A stretch of 64,000 nucleotides of DNA, taken from positions 1 through 64,000 of the forward strand of contig NZ_JALGYW010000006.1 of the NCBI RefSeq assembly GCF_023111095.1, given 5' to 3'. The translations under genes were made by a program, and so were the position numbers. Source of the stretch: Maribellus sp. YY47. GTDB lineage: Bacteria > Bacteroidota > Bacteroidia > Bacteroidales > Prolixibacteraceae. The notes under the pieces were generated by a model. That model ran no database searches and had not been told where the DNA came from. It saw only the letters and a program-made list of their open reading frames with translations. Shown here piece by piece: positions 1 through 8,575 of the stretch (position 1 is the stretch's first letter; every line of letters begins with the position of its first letter).

Positions 1-319
1 ACAAACAAGATACCATTAAAATTAAAAGCTATAAAAGAACAGACCGTTTCAAAGCTAGCTTTGAAACGGTCTGTGAATCTATTAACTTAGTCCAATAATC
101 TGTAACGCTTATTTAGGACTAGTCATAGTCAATCTTAAAAAATATCCAATTCTCAATATTGAATGTAAAATATCCAACAAAATCCGGAAGAATGGACATT
201 GGGAATTCTGGATTGGATATTCTGCTTTAAAAATTAAAAACAAATCCCGGATAGCAACATGCATTTTAACTTTCATTTCTGTTGGTGATTCCCCGGAATC
301 ATGATTGTTCTGTATGGAG
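1..319. other. Intergenic region with palindromic repeats, no gene seen
   Basis: No convincing coding frame. It holds a perfect 34-bp palindrome at 40-73 (listed separately). It also holds an imperfect inverted repeat with arms near 141-166 and 196-222; each arm, read outward-in, begins AATATCCAAT and ends AATGT. AT-rich interspersed palindromes of this kind are common between Bacteroidota genes. The right part (240-319) shows no structure I can support. Confidence 0.5.
40..73. repeat. Perfect 34-bp palindrome
   Basis: The left arm CAGACCGTTTCAAAGCT is followed immediately by its exact reverse complement, giving 17-bp arms with no spacer. On the reverse strand the right arm is followed by TTCTTTTAT, a weakly T-rich run, so it could act as a terminator for reverse-strand transcription. 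It could equally be a cruciform or a binding site. The role is inference. Confidence 0.6.
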
Positions 320-889
320 TTATTTTAAGCCCAGATTCTTTTTCTCCAGTAAAAGTTCAATCGATTGTTTTACACGTCTTGTCCTCGTTTCCGGTCGCTT
401 GGCCGTTTTTATCCACAGGAGGTATTCCTTCTGATGTCTTTTGCTGAGCCCGTTAAAATATTCTGCTGCTGTTGTATGTTTTTCGAACTCTTCCTTAAGT
501 TCCTGTGGAATTGTCAGGTCTATTTCAGGAGGAGTGTTTATCTTGGCCCAATTGCCGTTTTGTTGGGCAGCTTCAATCTTTTTTAAACCCACAGGTTTTA
601 TTTTCCCTTCTTTTAACAATGCGGCAACGCGTTTTTTATTGGATTCCGACCAGACACTGTTTTCTTTTCGGGGAGTGAATTTTCGGGCATAGCGGTCTTC
701 ATCCAGCTTTTTTACCAAACCGTCGATCCAGCCCCAGCATAAAGCTGATTGAACGGACTCTTCGTAAGAAATTCCGGGAACGTCTGTGTGTTTTTTTAAA
801 TAAACCAGCCACAATTCAGTTTCTGTATCGTGGTTTTGCTCCAGCCAGCTTTCCCATTGTTCGGATGTTTCAAAAAACATTGTTTTCAT
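320..889 (-). CDS. YdeI/OmpD-associated family protein
   Basis: A cytosolic protein of about 189 residues that resembles the YdeI/OmpD-associated ('bacteriocin-protection') family. The family hallmarks near the N-terminus are a W-x-x-W-L-E-Q-N-H stretch, ESVQSALCWGWIDG and RKFTPRKENSVWSESN. The C-terminal half carries the usual YFNGLSKRHQKEYLLWI-type helix. The open frame extends 14 codons upstream, but I place the start at the ATG at 889, preceded by AAAGAA, because the upstream residues do not look like the family. Members are linked to stress or envelope phenotypes and the biochemical function is unknown. It is transcribed alone. Confidence 0.8.
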   Translation of the reverse strand: MKTMFFETSEQWESWLEQNHDTETELWLVYLKKHTDVPGISYEESVQSALCWGWIDGLVKKLDEDRYARKFTPRKENSVWSESNKKRVAALLKEGKIKPVGLKKIEAAQQNGNWAKINTPPEIDLTIPQELKEEFEKHTTAAEYFNGLSKRHQKEYLLWIKTAKRPETRTRRVKQSIELLLEKKNLGLK

Positions 890-986
890 TTCTTTGAAAT
901 TGAGTTGTCTTTTGCAAGATACAAAAAACACCCGCAGACTGTTTTGTATAGATCTACGGGTGTAAAGTTATTTTTCCTGTTTTCTG

Positions 987-2582
987 TTACTTGAACTCAA
1001 CCGGAAGCAGGTATTTAACGGGAACTGCTTTGCCGCGTTGTTTCCCGGGTTTCCACTCCGGCATTTCAGAAGCAATAATTACAGCTCCTTTTCCGGCGGC
1101 ATCATTTTCTTTTTCAACTACTTTAATGTCGGTAACTTTGCCCGCAGCATTTACGGTGAACGCGACTTTTGCTTTTCCTTTTATTCCTTTTTCCCGCGCT
1201 ATTTTCTGTTGCATTTTGTAAACATAGTCACCCAATGCCTCTGACCTTCCGGGGTATTCAGGCATATCTTCTACTACTATAAATACTTCTTTTTCCCCAC
1301 TAGCAGGTGGCGGTGGAGTTAACTTTTCCTTTTTTCCTGGAGGAGGTGGGGGAGGTGGCGAGGCAGGTGCTGCCGGACCAATTAAAATAACCGCATCTCT
1401 CAGAACGTATTTTTTATAAAATGCTCCCTCTTTCATTTCCCCGGAAGTAATCTGAGTGTAGTGTTCCACCAGGGTTTCTTTTCCGACAAATGACAATACA
1501 ATACTCGATTTTTCAGGGACATCCAGTGAGAATGTGCCATCTCTGTCAACTACAGTTCCAACAGTTCCTCCCTTAACAACTACCGATGTTCCGGGCATTG
1601 GATCACCATTTTCATCCGTAACCATACCATTTAGCTTGATGGTTTTTTGTGAAATCAACTTGCTTGCTTCTACTTCACCGGTCTCCTGTTCTTGAATGGG
1701 AGCTTGATATTCCGGTTCAGCAAAAGCAAACAACAGAAGCGCAAGGGCAGGTAATGCCCACATAAATTTTACTCCGCGTATGTGCGGCGTTCTCTTTTTC
1801 GTCATCATTTTTAATCGATTTGCGTTAAGGGCGAAATTCAGGTTGTTGGTGATGCCAATAATCTGCATGCCCATTAACTGGTTTACTAATAAAGCCTGGT
1901 AGCGGGCTACAGTGTGTCCCTGCGCAAGAACACCTTTGTCGGCCAGGTACTCGTGGTTTTGTTTAATGGATCGTTCAAAGAACCAAATAAATGGGTTGAA
2001 CCAAAAGATGACTGTTAACAGTTCTATAAAAAGCAGGTCGAACCAGTGATTCTCACGAATGTGCACTTTTTCGTGAGCCAGAATTTCCGGCAGGTCGTCC
2101 TGTGTGTGAAATTTCGGATTGATAAATATTACATTGAAAAACGAGAAAGGGAGACCGTATTTCTCATTTTCAATAATTCTGACACCTTCCAGCGATTTCA
2201 TCCGGTGTCTGATCATCAGCGACAATAACACGCCGGTTTGTATGATTAGTCGTAGCATGAAAATGGCTGCTCCGGTGAGATAGACAATCAGAAGTGCGTG
2301 TTGCCAACTGAAAACCGTACCACTATCGTTAATGGCTTCTGTAATGGGGATATTTTTAAAAGTGTCGGCAATGGTACGAACCGGTGCATTGGTGCCGGCC
2401 TGGGCTAAAACGTTATATTGGAGGGGGAAAACCGGCAGGAGCGCCGCGGTAGCCAGGGCCGCCAAAAGATAAAAGCGGTTAGCCTGGTGGAAAGTTTCTT
2501 TTCGAAGGAACAGCCAGTAAACTGAATAGAACAGTACAATACCGGCCGAGGCACTGACTAAATAAGTTAATAGCGTTTCCAT
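987..2582 (-). CDS. BlaR1/MecR1-type M56 metallopeptidase sensor with TonB C-terminal domain
   Basis: A 531-residue membrane protein that pairs with the BlaI-type repressor upstream (the genes overlap by 16 bp). The N-terminal half has several membrane helices and a gluzincin HEKVH motif at residues 170-174 with a downstream glutamate in HEYLAD (around 211), as in M56 peptidases. A helix near 273-290 is followed by a carboxypeptidase-regulatory-like beta domain (314-375). Then come proline-rich stretches (403-426) and a TonB C-terminal-like domain (445-531). Unlike classical BlaR1 there is no penicillin-binding sensor domain, so the signal is unlikely to be a covalently bound beta-lactam. By analogy, the peptidase would inactivate BlaI after sensing an envelope signal. 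The signal is unknown. Confidence 0.85.
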   Translation of the reverse strand: METLLTYLVSASAGIVLFYSVYWLFLRKETFHQANRFYLLAALATAALLPVFPLQYNVLAQAGTNAPVRTIADTFKNIPITEAINDSGTVFSWQHALLIVYLTGAAIFMLRLIIQTGVLLSLMIRHRMKSLEGVRIIENEKYGLPFSFFNVIFINPKFHTQDDLPEILAHEKVHIRENHWFDLLFIELLTVIFWFNPFIWFFERSIKQNHEYLADKGVLAQGHTVARYQALLVNQLMGMQIIGITNNLNFALNANRLKMMTKKRTPHIRGVKFMWALPALALLLFAFAEPEYQAPIQEQETGEVEASKLISQKTIKLNGMVTDENGDPMPGTSVVVKGGTVGTVVDRDGTFSLDVPEKSSIVLSFVGKETLVEHYTQITSGEMKEGAFYKKYVLRDAVILIGPAAPASPPPPPPPGKKEKLTPPPPASGEKEVFIVVEDMPEYPGRSEALGDYVYKMQQKIAREKGIKGKAKVAFTVNAAGKVTDIKVVEKENDAAGKGAVIIASEMPEWKPGKQRGKAVPVKYLLPVEFK

Positions 2583-2962
2583 GGTTTTTCTTCCTTCTCT
2601 TTTTTGATCTCCTCTTCTGTAATTTTCATAATTTCTTCCAGTTCTTCGAGGCTCAGGTTGTTCTCTTTGGCAAAAAAGGTGGCCATTTTAGGGAACGAGC
2701 CGTTGAAGTAGTTTTTCAGTAAAGAACCAAACTGAACGCGGGTGTATTCCTGTTTGCTTACTTCGGCATAAAAGAGATTTACATTGCCTACTTTTTTGCT
2801 TTGCACAAAACCTTTTTTCTCCAACACCTTTAGAACGGTAGCGACGGTGGTATAAGCCGGTCTGGGCTCCTCAAATTCGTCTACAACTTGTTTTACTACT
2901 GCCTCTTTTAGTTTCCAGAGGATATGCATAATTTGCTCTTCGGCTTTTGTAAGTGTCTTCAT
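2567..2962 (-). CDS. BlaI/MecI/CopY-family winged-helix repressor
   Basis: 131 residues. The N-terminal winged helix (residues 1-75) has the family pattern LTKAEEQIMHILWK and RPAYTTVATVLKVLEKKGFV. An acidic/lysine-rich helical tail follows and would serve for dimerisation. It is the first gene of a two-gene operon with the M56 peptidase. Two TACTA-N6-TAGTA sites lie just upstream, one overlapping the -7 promoter box, which is what an autoregulated BlaI operon needs. The family is known to be cleaved by the partner peptidase upon signal; that step is inferred here. Confidence 0.92.
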   Translation of the reverse strand: MKTLTKAEEQIMHILWKLKEAVVKQVVDEFEEPRPAYTTVATVLKVLEKKGFVQSKKVGNVNLFYAEVSKQEYTRVQFGSLLKNYFNGSFPKMATFFAKENNLSLEELEEIMKITEEEIKKEKEEKPWKRY

Positions 2963-2978
2963 TCAAAAAAATATTAGC

Positions 2979-2994
2979 TACTACAAATATAGTA
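2979..2994 (-). promoter_or_regulatory. BlaI-type operator 1 overlapping the -7 box
   Basis: TACTA-N6-TAGTA at 2979-2994. On the reverse strand the spacer and right arm contain TATATTTG (2991-2984), a consensus Bacteroidota -7 element. A TTTG lies 18 nt upstream (3013-3010). A repressor bound here would block the promoter of the blaI/blaR1-type operon. Confidence 0.75.
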
Positions 2995-3031
2995 AGTAAA
3001 ATTAATTCTCAAACTATTCTTTTAATAAAAA

Positions 3032-3047
3032 TACTAGAAAGATAGTA
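3032..3047 (-). promoter_or_regulatory. BlaI-type operator 2
   Basis: A second TACTA-N6-TAGTA with the same arms and spacing as operator 1. Its centre is about 53 bp away, roughly five helical turns, so two dimers could lie on the same DNA face. It sits upstream of the -33 element. Confidence 0.7.
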
Positions 3048-3065
3048 GTTCGGATTTGGAGAATA

Positions 3066-3095
3066 AAAAAACCAGCTGAATTTCAGCTGGTTTTA
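3066..3095 (-). terminator. Intrinsic terminator
   Basis: The arms AACCAGCTGAA and TTCAGCTGGTT form a hairpin with a T/A-rich flank on both sides (AAAAAA before, TTTTAT after). It lies directly after the stop of the reverse-strand lipoprotein gene and insulates the BlaI-type promoter. Confidence 0.75.
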
Positions 3096-3115
3096 TGCTC
3101 GTTCTTTTGTGGTGT

Positions 3116-3829
3116 CTATTCCCAAACAAAATTCTGGCTTGCAATTGAAATTTCTTCAATGTTGTACCAGTAATTAGAAGCCGTTGCTGTACTTTCATAT
3201 TGGATAGCCTGCAGTTCGAGAGTGTATGTATCTCCCGAAACCAGTTGTTTGGCGAACGTTCCGGTGCCCGCAGCTATTTGGAATGTTACAGCAGAGCTCG
3301 ACAAACTCGTGCCGACAAATGCAATAGCGCCTTCGTCGTCTTTTAAGCGAACGACATAATTGTCCGCATCTGTTACTTTATCCCACTTTACGGTTATAAT
3401 TCCTGAACCGGTAGTTACAGTAACTTCAGTAATTTCAGGAATTTCGAGTGTTCCCATTTCTGTGGTTTCGGCCAGTGTATGTTCAATACCTTCGTTAACA
3501 ACGGTAAACGAGAAATCACCAAATTCCAGTGCGTCCTTTGAATAGTCAGCTGCGGCAGGTTCTTCATAGTACGTTTGCTTGTTGGATTCATAGCTCGTCA
3601 GATCCTTTGTTCCTCCCTCGGGGAGTGTAATGGTGGCTGAGCTCATCGGATAGTTGCCGTAAACATAATATGCCCTGGCATAATGTACTGTGTCGTTTAC
3701 CAGTTTTTTAATTGTCAGTACTTCTCCGTAAGCAGTAAAAGGTTCGGTTTCGTCATCATTACAAGAAGCCATTCCTGCAACAATCAGGAACATCATTAAT
3801 AACTTTCCAATTTTCTGAATAGTAATCAT
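3116..3829 (-). CDS. Secreted lipoprotein with fibronectin III-like region, function unknown
   Basis: 237 residues. A hydrophobic signal segment ends in the lipobox GMASC (cysteine 23), followed by NDDETEP, the acidic +2 to +5 pattern typical of surface-exported lipoproteins in Bacteroidota. The remainder looks all-beta. The segment around residues 130-225 (EITEVTVTTGSGIITVKWD ... YTLELQAIQYE) resembles a fibronectin type III fold. No enzyme motif was seen. The gene is monocistronic with its own terminator. I do not recognise a specific family. Confidence 0.75.
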   Translation of the reverse strand: MITIQKIGKLLMMFLIVAGMASCNDDETEPFTAYGEVLTIKKLVNDTVHYARAYYVYGNYPMSSATITLPEGGTKDLTSYESNKQTYYEEPAAADYSKDALEFGDFSFTVVNEGIEHTLAETTEMGTLEIPEITEVTVTTGSGIITVKWDKVTDADNYVVRLKDDEGAIAFVGTSLSSSAVTFQIAAGTGTFAKQLVSGDTYTLELQAIQYESTATASNYWYNIEEISIASQNFVWE

Positions 3830-3966
3830 TTGATTAAGATTTTATTTAATTACAAATTAAGTAAGAATTATCTTACATTTCCAGTCTCTGCATACACAGA
3901 TGCACCAATTGAGATATGGTTGCGTAGGAATAACCAATTTTTCGAGAAAAAATTTTTCAGTACCGT

Positions 3967-6900
3967 CTAACTGCTTGGGAAAACGTCACTAATGATCTCT
4001 TTTAGAATGTAGTCGGCCGTTTCAATGTTGGGGATGTTGGCAAAAGTAAGCGTGAGCTTTCCGTTGGCTTCTTTCATTTTGCCCTTTGATTTTCCCTTTT
4101 GGATGTGTTGAACGATTCTGACAAATGTATCCGACTGGTAGAACGAGGAACGTTGATCGGAAACAAAATAGCAGATCATTTTTTTCTCTTTCAGGATGAT
4201 TTTTTCCATGCTGAGTTCAATCGCTTTCCAACGTAATGGGAGCACGTCCAGCAATTCACGGCTCATGGCGGGCAGGGCACCAAACCGGTCGATCAATCCC
4301 TTTTTGTAGAGTTCGAGTTGTTCATGATCTTCGATGTTGTCGAGTTCGCGGTACAACAGCATTCTTTCCGAATTCCCAGGAATGTAATCGCTCGGGAAAA
4401 GTAATTCCATATCGGTGTCGATTACGCAGTCGTTCACGTATTTTAGCTTCAGGAAAGCCTGTGATTGATTGTCATCCTGTTCGGCAAATAAATCGCTGAA
4501 TTCTTCCTGTTTCAATTCCTGAATAGCTTCGTTCAGAATACGGTGATAGGTTTCAAATCCAATGTCGGCGATAAATCCGCTTTGTTCGGCTCCCAGCATG
4601 TTTCCGGCCCCACGAATATCGAGGTCCTGCATCGCAATATTAAATCCGCTGCCCAGTTCCGAAAACTGCTCAATGGCCTGAATTCTTCTTCGGGATTCAG
4701 GACTTAAGGAAGACAGCGGAGGTGTGATGAGGTAACAAAATGCTTTTTTATTCGATCTTCCAACCCGTCCGCGCAACTGGTGCAATTCGCTCAATCCGAA
4801 GTTTTGGGCGTTGTTAATGATAATCGTGTTGGCATTCGGAATATCGAGTCCCGATTCGATAATGGTGGTTGCGATCAAAACATCAAACTTGCCGTTGATG
4901 AAATCGAGCATCACTTTTTCCAGTTTCGGGCCTTCCATTTGCCCGTGGCCAACCACTGTTTTCACGCCCGGCACAATTCGCTTGATCACATCTTCCACCT
5001 CAAAAATATTTTGTACGCGGTTGTGGATAAAGAAAACCTGCCCGTTACGGTCGAGCTCGAATTCGATGGCTTCGCGAATCATTTGCTCGTTAAAGCCATG
5101 AGCTTCTGTTACGATGGGATAACGGTTGGGGGGAGGCGTTTGAATGATGGAAAGATCGCGTGCTCCCATCAGCGAAAATTGAAGGGTTCTTGGGATTGGA
5201 GTAGCAGTAAGTGTCAGTGTATCAACATTTACTTTTATTTCTTTCAGTTTTTCTTTTACCGAAACTCCAAATTTCTGTTCTTCGTCGATAATCAGCAGGC
5301 CAAGATCGTTGAACTTCACGTCTTTGCTTACCAGTCGATGTGTTCCGATGATAATGTCGGTCTTTCCGCTGGCTACCTCTTTGAGTGAATTCTTTATGTC
5401 GGCAGTCGATTTTAAGCGGCTTACGTAATCAATTTTCACCGAGAAATCCTGCAGACGTTCAGAGAAGGTTTTAAAATGTTGTAGCGCCAGAATGGTGGTG
5501 GGAACCAAAACAGCTACCTGTTTACTATCGGCTACTGCTTTAAATGCAGCACGAATGGCGACTTCTGTTTTTCCGAAACCCACATCGCCGCAAACGAGGC
5601 GGTCCATCGGGATCGTTTTTTCCATGTCGCTTTTTACCGCCGAAGTTGCCTTTTCCTGATCGGGCGTGTCTTCGTATATAAACGAAGCTTCGAGCTCGGT
5701 TTGCAGGTACGAGTCGGGCGAAAAGGCATAGCCTTCTTCGGCTCTTCTTTTGGCGTACAAGGCAATCAGCTCCTTGGCAATGTCTTTCACTTTTGCCTTG
5801 GTGCGGTTTTTCATTTTTTGCCAGGCACCGGTTCCCAGTTTATTGATGTTGGGCTCGGCCCCGTCTTTCCCTTTGTATTTCGAGATGCGGTGCAGCGAAT
5901 GAATGCTCACCAGCAGCGAGTCGTTATCGCGGTACACCAAGCGGATGGCTTCCTGCATTTTGCCATTTACGTCGGTTTTTACCAGTCCGGCAAATTTTCC
6001 GATTCCGTGATCGATATGAACCACATAGTCTCCCGGGTGAAGCTTGTTTATTTCCTGTAGCGAAATCGCTTCGCGCTGCGCTTTCCTGGTTTTAAGCTTA
6101 AACCGGTGGTAACGCTCAAATATTTGATGGTCGGTATAAAAACAGGCTTTTATGTCGTGGTCGATAAATCCTTCGTGCAAAATAAAATCAACCGGATTAA
6201 AGTGCACACGAATATTGGTATCCCTGAAAATGGCTTGCAGTCGGTCGAATTGTTTTTCCTGGCTCGACAAAATAAAAAGTTCGTAACCGTTGCTTTGGTG
6301 TTCCACCAGGTTGGCGCCCAGCAATTCGAAGTTTTTATTGAAAACCGGCTGAACCGAGTTCGAGAAACTGATGATTTCGTTGGGTTTGAAGGCCCGGGCA
6401 ATTCCAAAATCAAAAACCGTCGACGCGGCCAAATCTTTTTCCAGTTCATTGCCTGAAATGATCAGCCCGGAGAAATCCTCTTCTTCGCGGCTGACAAGGG
6501 TTTGCCGGTGAATGTCGGACATACGGTCGAAAAAAATGTTCAGATCGTTGCCAAACCACAGCGGATTATCCTGGATAAATTGAGCCAGCGACACCCTGCT
6601 TCCTTCAATTTCAGCGTTCTGAATATTGGGGACAATGGTTATTTTCTCGAGTCGTTTTTTCGAGAGCTGATTTTCGATGTCGAAACTGCGGATCGAATCA
6701 ATCTCGTCGCCAAAAAAGTCGATGCGGTAGGGATCCTCGTGCGAAAAAGAGAAGATGTCAACGATGCTTCCACGTACCGAAAATTGTCCCGGTTCGTACA
6801 CAAAATCAACGCGTTCGAATCCGTATTCATACAAAAACTCATTCACAAATTCAATCGAAAGTTTGTCTCCGATTTTTACCTGTAAGGTGTTGCTTTCAAG

Positions 6901-7320
6901 GCTTTCGTTCGAGATTACTTTTTCAACCAAAGCTTCGGGGTACGACACCAGCACATACGAATTCTCCTTTTTCGATAAAAGGTTGAGCACTTCGGTGCGT
7001 TGAACAATATTTTCCTGCTCGGGCTGATCGTATTGCACCGAACGCTTGTACGATGAGGGAAAAAACAGCGTTTGCTCCAACAGTCCGAGGTTGTTCAGGT
7101 CGTCGTAAAAGTAGGCTGCCTCTTCGCGGTCGTTGAGCAGTACTACAAAATTTTTACCGGTGTTTTGAAAAAGTTTGGCGAGTAAAATGGTTTTGGCAGA
7201 GCCAATAAGCCCCTGCAGGTGAACTTTCTCACCCGGGGGGACAAGCAGCTTTTTTTCTACTTTAGAAAAGCCGGGATGCCCTTCGAAATATTTAAGAAAC
7301 AGGTTGGTTTCCAAAACCAA
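3967..7320 (-). CDS. mfd: Transcription-repair coupling factor Mfd
   Basis: A DNA translocase of about 1,120 residues that removes stalled RNA polymerase and recruits UvrA. The UvrB-like N-terminal module covers roughly 1-340. The RNA polymerase-interacting domain is around 430-490 (HPGDYVVHIDHGIG). The motor follows, with Walker A GDVGFGKTE at 582-590, DEEQ at 683-686 and TATPIPRTL. The TRCF C-terminal domain ends the protein (positions by the longest frame). There is no ATG before codon 271. The longest frame opens with TTG at 7332, which lies inside a TATATTTG promoter-like box (7337-7330), so I prefer a downstream TTG (7320 or 7314). The exact start is uncertain. Confidence 0.95.
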   Translation of the reverse strand: MVLETNLFLKYFEGHPGFSKVEKKLLVPPGEKVHLQGLIGSAKTILLAKLFQNTGKNFVVLLNDREEAAYFYDDLNNLGLLEQTLFFPSSYKRSVQYDQPEQENIVQRTEVLNLLSKKENSYVLVSYPEALVEKVISNESLESNTLQVKIGDKLSIEFVNEFLYEYGFERVDFVYEPGQFSVRGSIVDIFSFSHEDPYRIDFFGDEIDSIRSFDIENQLSKKRLEKITIVPNIQNAEIEGSRVSLAQFIQDNPLWFGNDLNIFFDRMSDIHRQTLVSREEEDFSGLIISGNELEKDLAASTVFDFGIARAFKPNEIISFSNSVQPVFNKNFELLGANLVEHQSNGYELFILSSQEKQFDRLQAIFRDTNIRVHFNPVDFILHEGFIDHDIKACFYTDHQIFERYHRFKLKTRKAQREAISLQEINKLHPGDYVVHIDHGIGKFAGLVKTDVNGKMQEAIRLVYRDNDSLLVSIHSLHRISKYKGKDGAEPNINKLGTGAWQKMKNRTKAKVKDIAKELIALYAKRRAEEGYAFSPDSYLQTELEASFIYEDTPDQEKATSAVKSDMEKTIPMDRLVCGDVGFGKTEVAIRAAFKAVADSKQVAVLVPTTILALQHFKTFSERLQDFSVKIDYVSRLKSTADIKNSLKEVASGKTDIIIGTHRLVSKDVKFNDLGLLIIDEEQKFGVSVKEKLKEIKVNVDTLTLTATPIPRTLQFSLMGARDLSIIQTPPPNRYPIVTEAHGFNEQMIREAIEFELDRNGQVFFIHNRVQNIFEVEDVIKRIVPGVKTVVGHGQMEGPKLEKVMLDFINGKFDVLIATTIIESGLDIPNANTIIINNAQNFGLSELHQLRGRVGRSNKKAFCYLITPPLSSLSPESRRRIQAIEQFSELGSGFNIAMQDLDIRGAGNMLGAEQSGFIADIGFETYHRILNEAIQELKQEEFSDLFAEQDDNQSQAFLKLKYVNDCVIDTDMELLFPSDYIPGNSERMLLYRELDNIEDHEQLELYKKGLIDRFGALPAMSRELLDVLPLRWKAIELSMEKIILKEKKMICYFVSDQRSSFYQSDTFVRIVQHIQKGKSKGKMKEANGKLTLTFANIPNIETADYILKEIISDVFPSS

Positions 7321-7329
7321 AATTTTTCG

Positions 7330-7337
7330 CAAATATA
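7330..7337 (-). promoter_or_regulatory. Probable -7 element for mfd
   Basis: TATATTTG on the reverse strand, the consensus Bacteroidota -7 box. If used, transcription would begin around 7322-7325, leaving almost no leader before the possible TTG starts of mfd. Confidence 0.45.
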
Positions 7338-7360
7338 GTTTTTACCTGAAAGCTGGGAAC

Positions 7361-7384
7361 AAAAAAAGGAGCAATAATGCTCCC
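7361..7384 (-). terminator. Intrinsic terminator
   Basis: On the reverse strand GGAGCATTATTGCTCC is followed by a run of seven T. It ends the small exported-protein gene that stops at 7411 and separates it from mfd. Confidence 0.75.
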
Positions 7385-7410
7385 TGAGTATCTAAATATA
7401 AAATTAGCTT

Positions 7411-7818
7411 TTACCAGCTCCAGTTCGGAAAAACATTTCCGGCACCGTTCGAATGAAACCTCACCCGGAACTCTCCTTTACTATTGATTTTTACATTGTC
7501 GTCAACCATATATGCAGTGACTTTTCCTTCGTCATCGAGTGTTAGCGGATGGGTCAATGCGATGTAATTCATGCCGTTTTTCGGGATCAAAAAATGACCT
7601 TCCGGCAATTGAAAGCAGGCTATTTTTGTAATGTTCCCTGAAGCCGATAAAACTGTAGTGTAACTTTGGGCAACAAATGGTTCTTTATCTGCTGAACCTT
7701 TGGAGACAGGAAGCCACACAGTTAACGTTTTTGAGAAATCTACTTCGGCCTGGGATTTTGCTTTGTACGAAAACATCAATACAAAGCCAAGCAAGAATAG
7801 GAATGCTAGTTTTTTCAT
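7411..7818 (-). CDS. Small exported protein, function unknown
   Basis: 135 residues. MKKLAFLFLLGFVLMFSYKAKSQA is a clear Sec signal peptide with a likely cleavage after SQA. The start is placed at the ATG at 7818 rather than the in-frame GTG two codons upstream. The mature part (about 112 residues) is beta-rich and ends in a tryptophan-containing tail (FPNWSW). It contains one cysteine and no motif I recognise. It follows the peroxidase gene by 40 bp on the same strand, so cotranscription is possible. A terminator follows. Confidence 0.7.
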   Translation of the reverse strand: MKKLAFLFLLGFVLMFSYKAKSQAEVDFSKTLTVWLPVSKGSADKEPFVAQSYTTVLSASGNITKIACFQLPEGHFLIPKNGMNYIALTHPLTLDDEGKVTAYMVDDNVKINSKGEFRVRFHSNGAGNVFPNWSW

Positions 7819-7858
7819 TATCACAATCTTTAAGTGGGTTTGTAAATCAATTCCTAAG

Positions 7859-8422
7859 TTAAGAATTGTTTTTGATGAATTCTAATATTTGTTGGGTATC
7901 CTTTGTGGCATCCACTTCGGTGTTCTTGTAAACGATCTTTCCGTTTTTGCCGATAACAAAAGTCCATCGGCTGGCGGTAACTCCCCTGACAAGGTCAACA
8001 TCGTGTCCGTCGATTTCGCGGGTAATGCTGCCTCCCTCGCGGGTGGGTACCCCAAATTTTTTTGCAATTTCGCCACCGGCATCCGATAGAAGAGGAAAGT
8101 TCAAATCGTTTGCTTTTTTGAACAGTTTTAATCCTTCCACGTTGTCGCCACTAACACCCACTACCATGGCATCAGCCGATGCAATTTCACTTTTAAAATC
8201 GCGGTAGGCGCAGGCTTGTTTGGTGCAACCGCCTGTCATGGCTGCCGGGTAGAAATAAACCACTATAAATTTTTTGCCAACATAGTTTTTCAAATCCCAG
8301 GTCAATCCATCGTCGGCCTGCGTTTTAAACTCAGGAGTTTTGTCTCCCACGTTCAACTCCTGTGAGCGGACGTTTGTGGAAACAATGGTCAATAGCATCA
8401 TGGCTGTAAGTATTGTTTTCAT
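7859..8422 (-). CDS. Exported peroxiredoxin (AhpC/TSA, BCP-like)
   Basis: 187 residues. A signal peptide (MKTILTAMMLLTIVSTNVRS) precedes a thioredoxin-fold peroxidase domain. The active-site segment PAAMTGGCTKQACAYRDF has the peroxidatic cysteine preceded by T-G-G, with a second cysteine five residues later, as in BCP/PrxQ enzymes. The family reduces H2O2 or organic peroxides using thioredoxin-like donors; here it would act in the periplasm. I choose the ATG at 8422 rather than the TTG at 8431 because the signal peptide begins there. Confidence 0.88.
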   Translation of the reverse strand: MKTILTAMMLLTIVSTNVRSQELNVGDKTPEFKTQADDGLTWDLKNYVGKKFIVVYFYPAAMTGGCTKQACAYRDFKSEIASADAMVVGVSGDNVEGLKLFKKANDLNFPLLSDAGGEIAKKFGVPTREGGSITREIDGHDVDLVRGVTASRWTFVIGKNGKIVYKNTEVDATKDTQQILEFIKNNS

Positions 8423-8575
8423 CGATTTCAAATTTTCAGTTTTTGAATGTTAGTATTACTACAAATTTAAACTCAAAATGTTCTGGCAAAATACTGTTGT
8501 AAAACTACTTTCAATGTAGTTGAATGGATTTTTTAACCGCCTTAAAATGTTTAACTTTAGGAAAATCATCGTTAC

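Noticed and set aside
4780-5388. 202-codon forward frame opposite mfd
   Set aside because: It is the antisense of a strongly conserved helicase region and has no protein-like motifs; a shadow frame.
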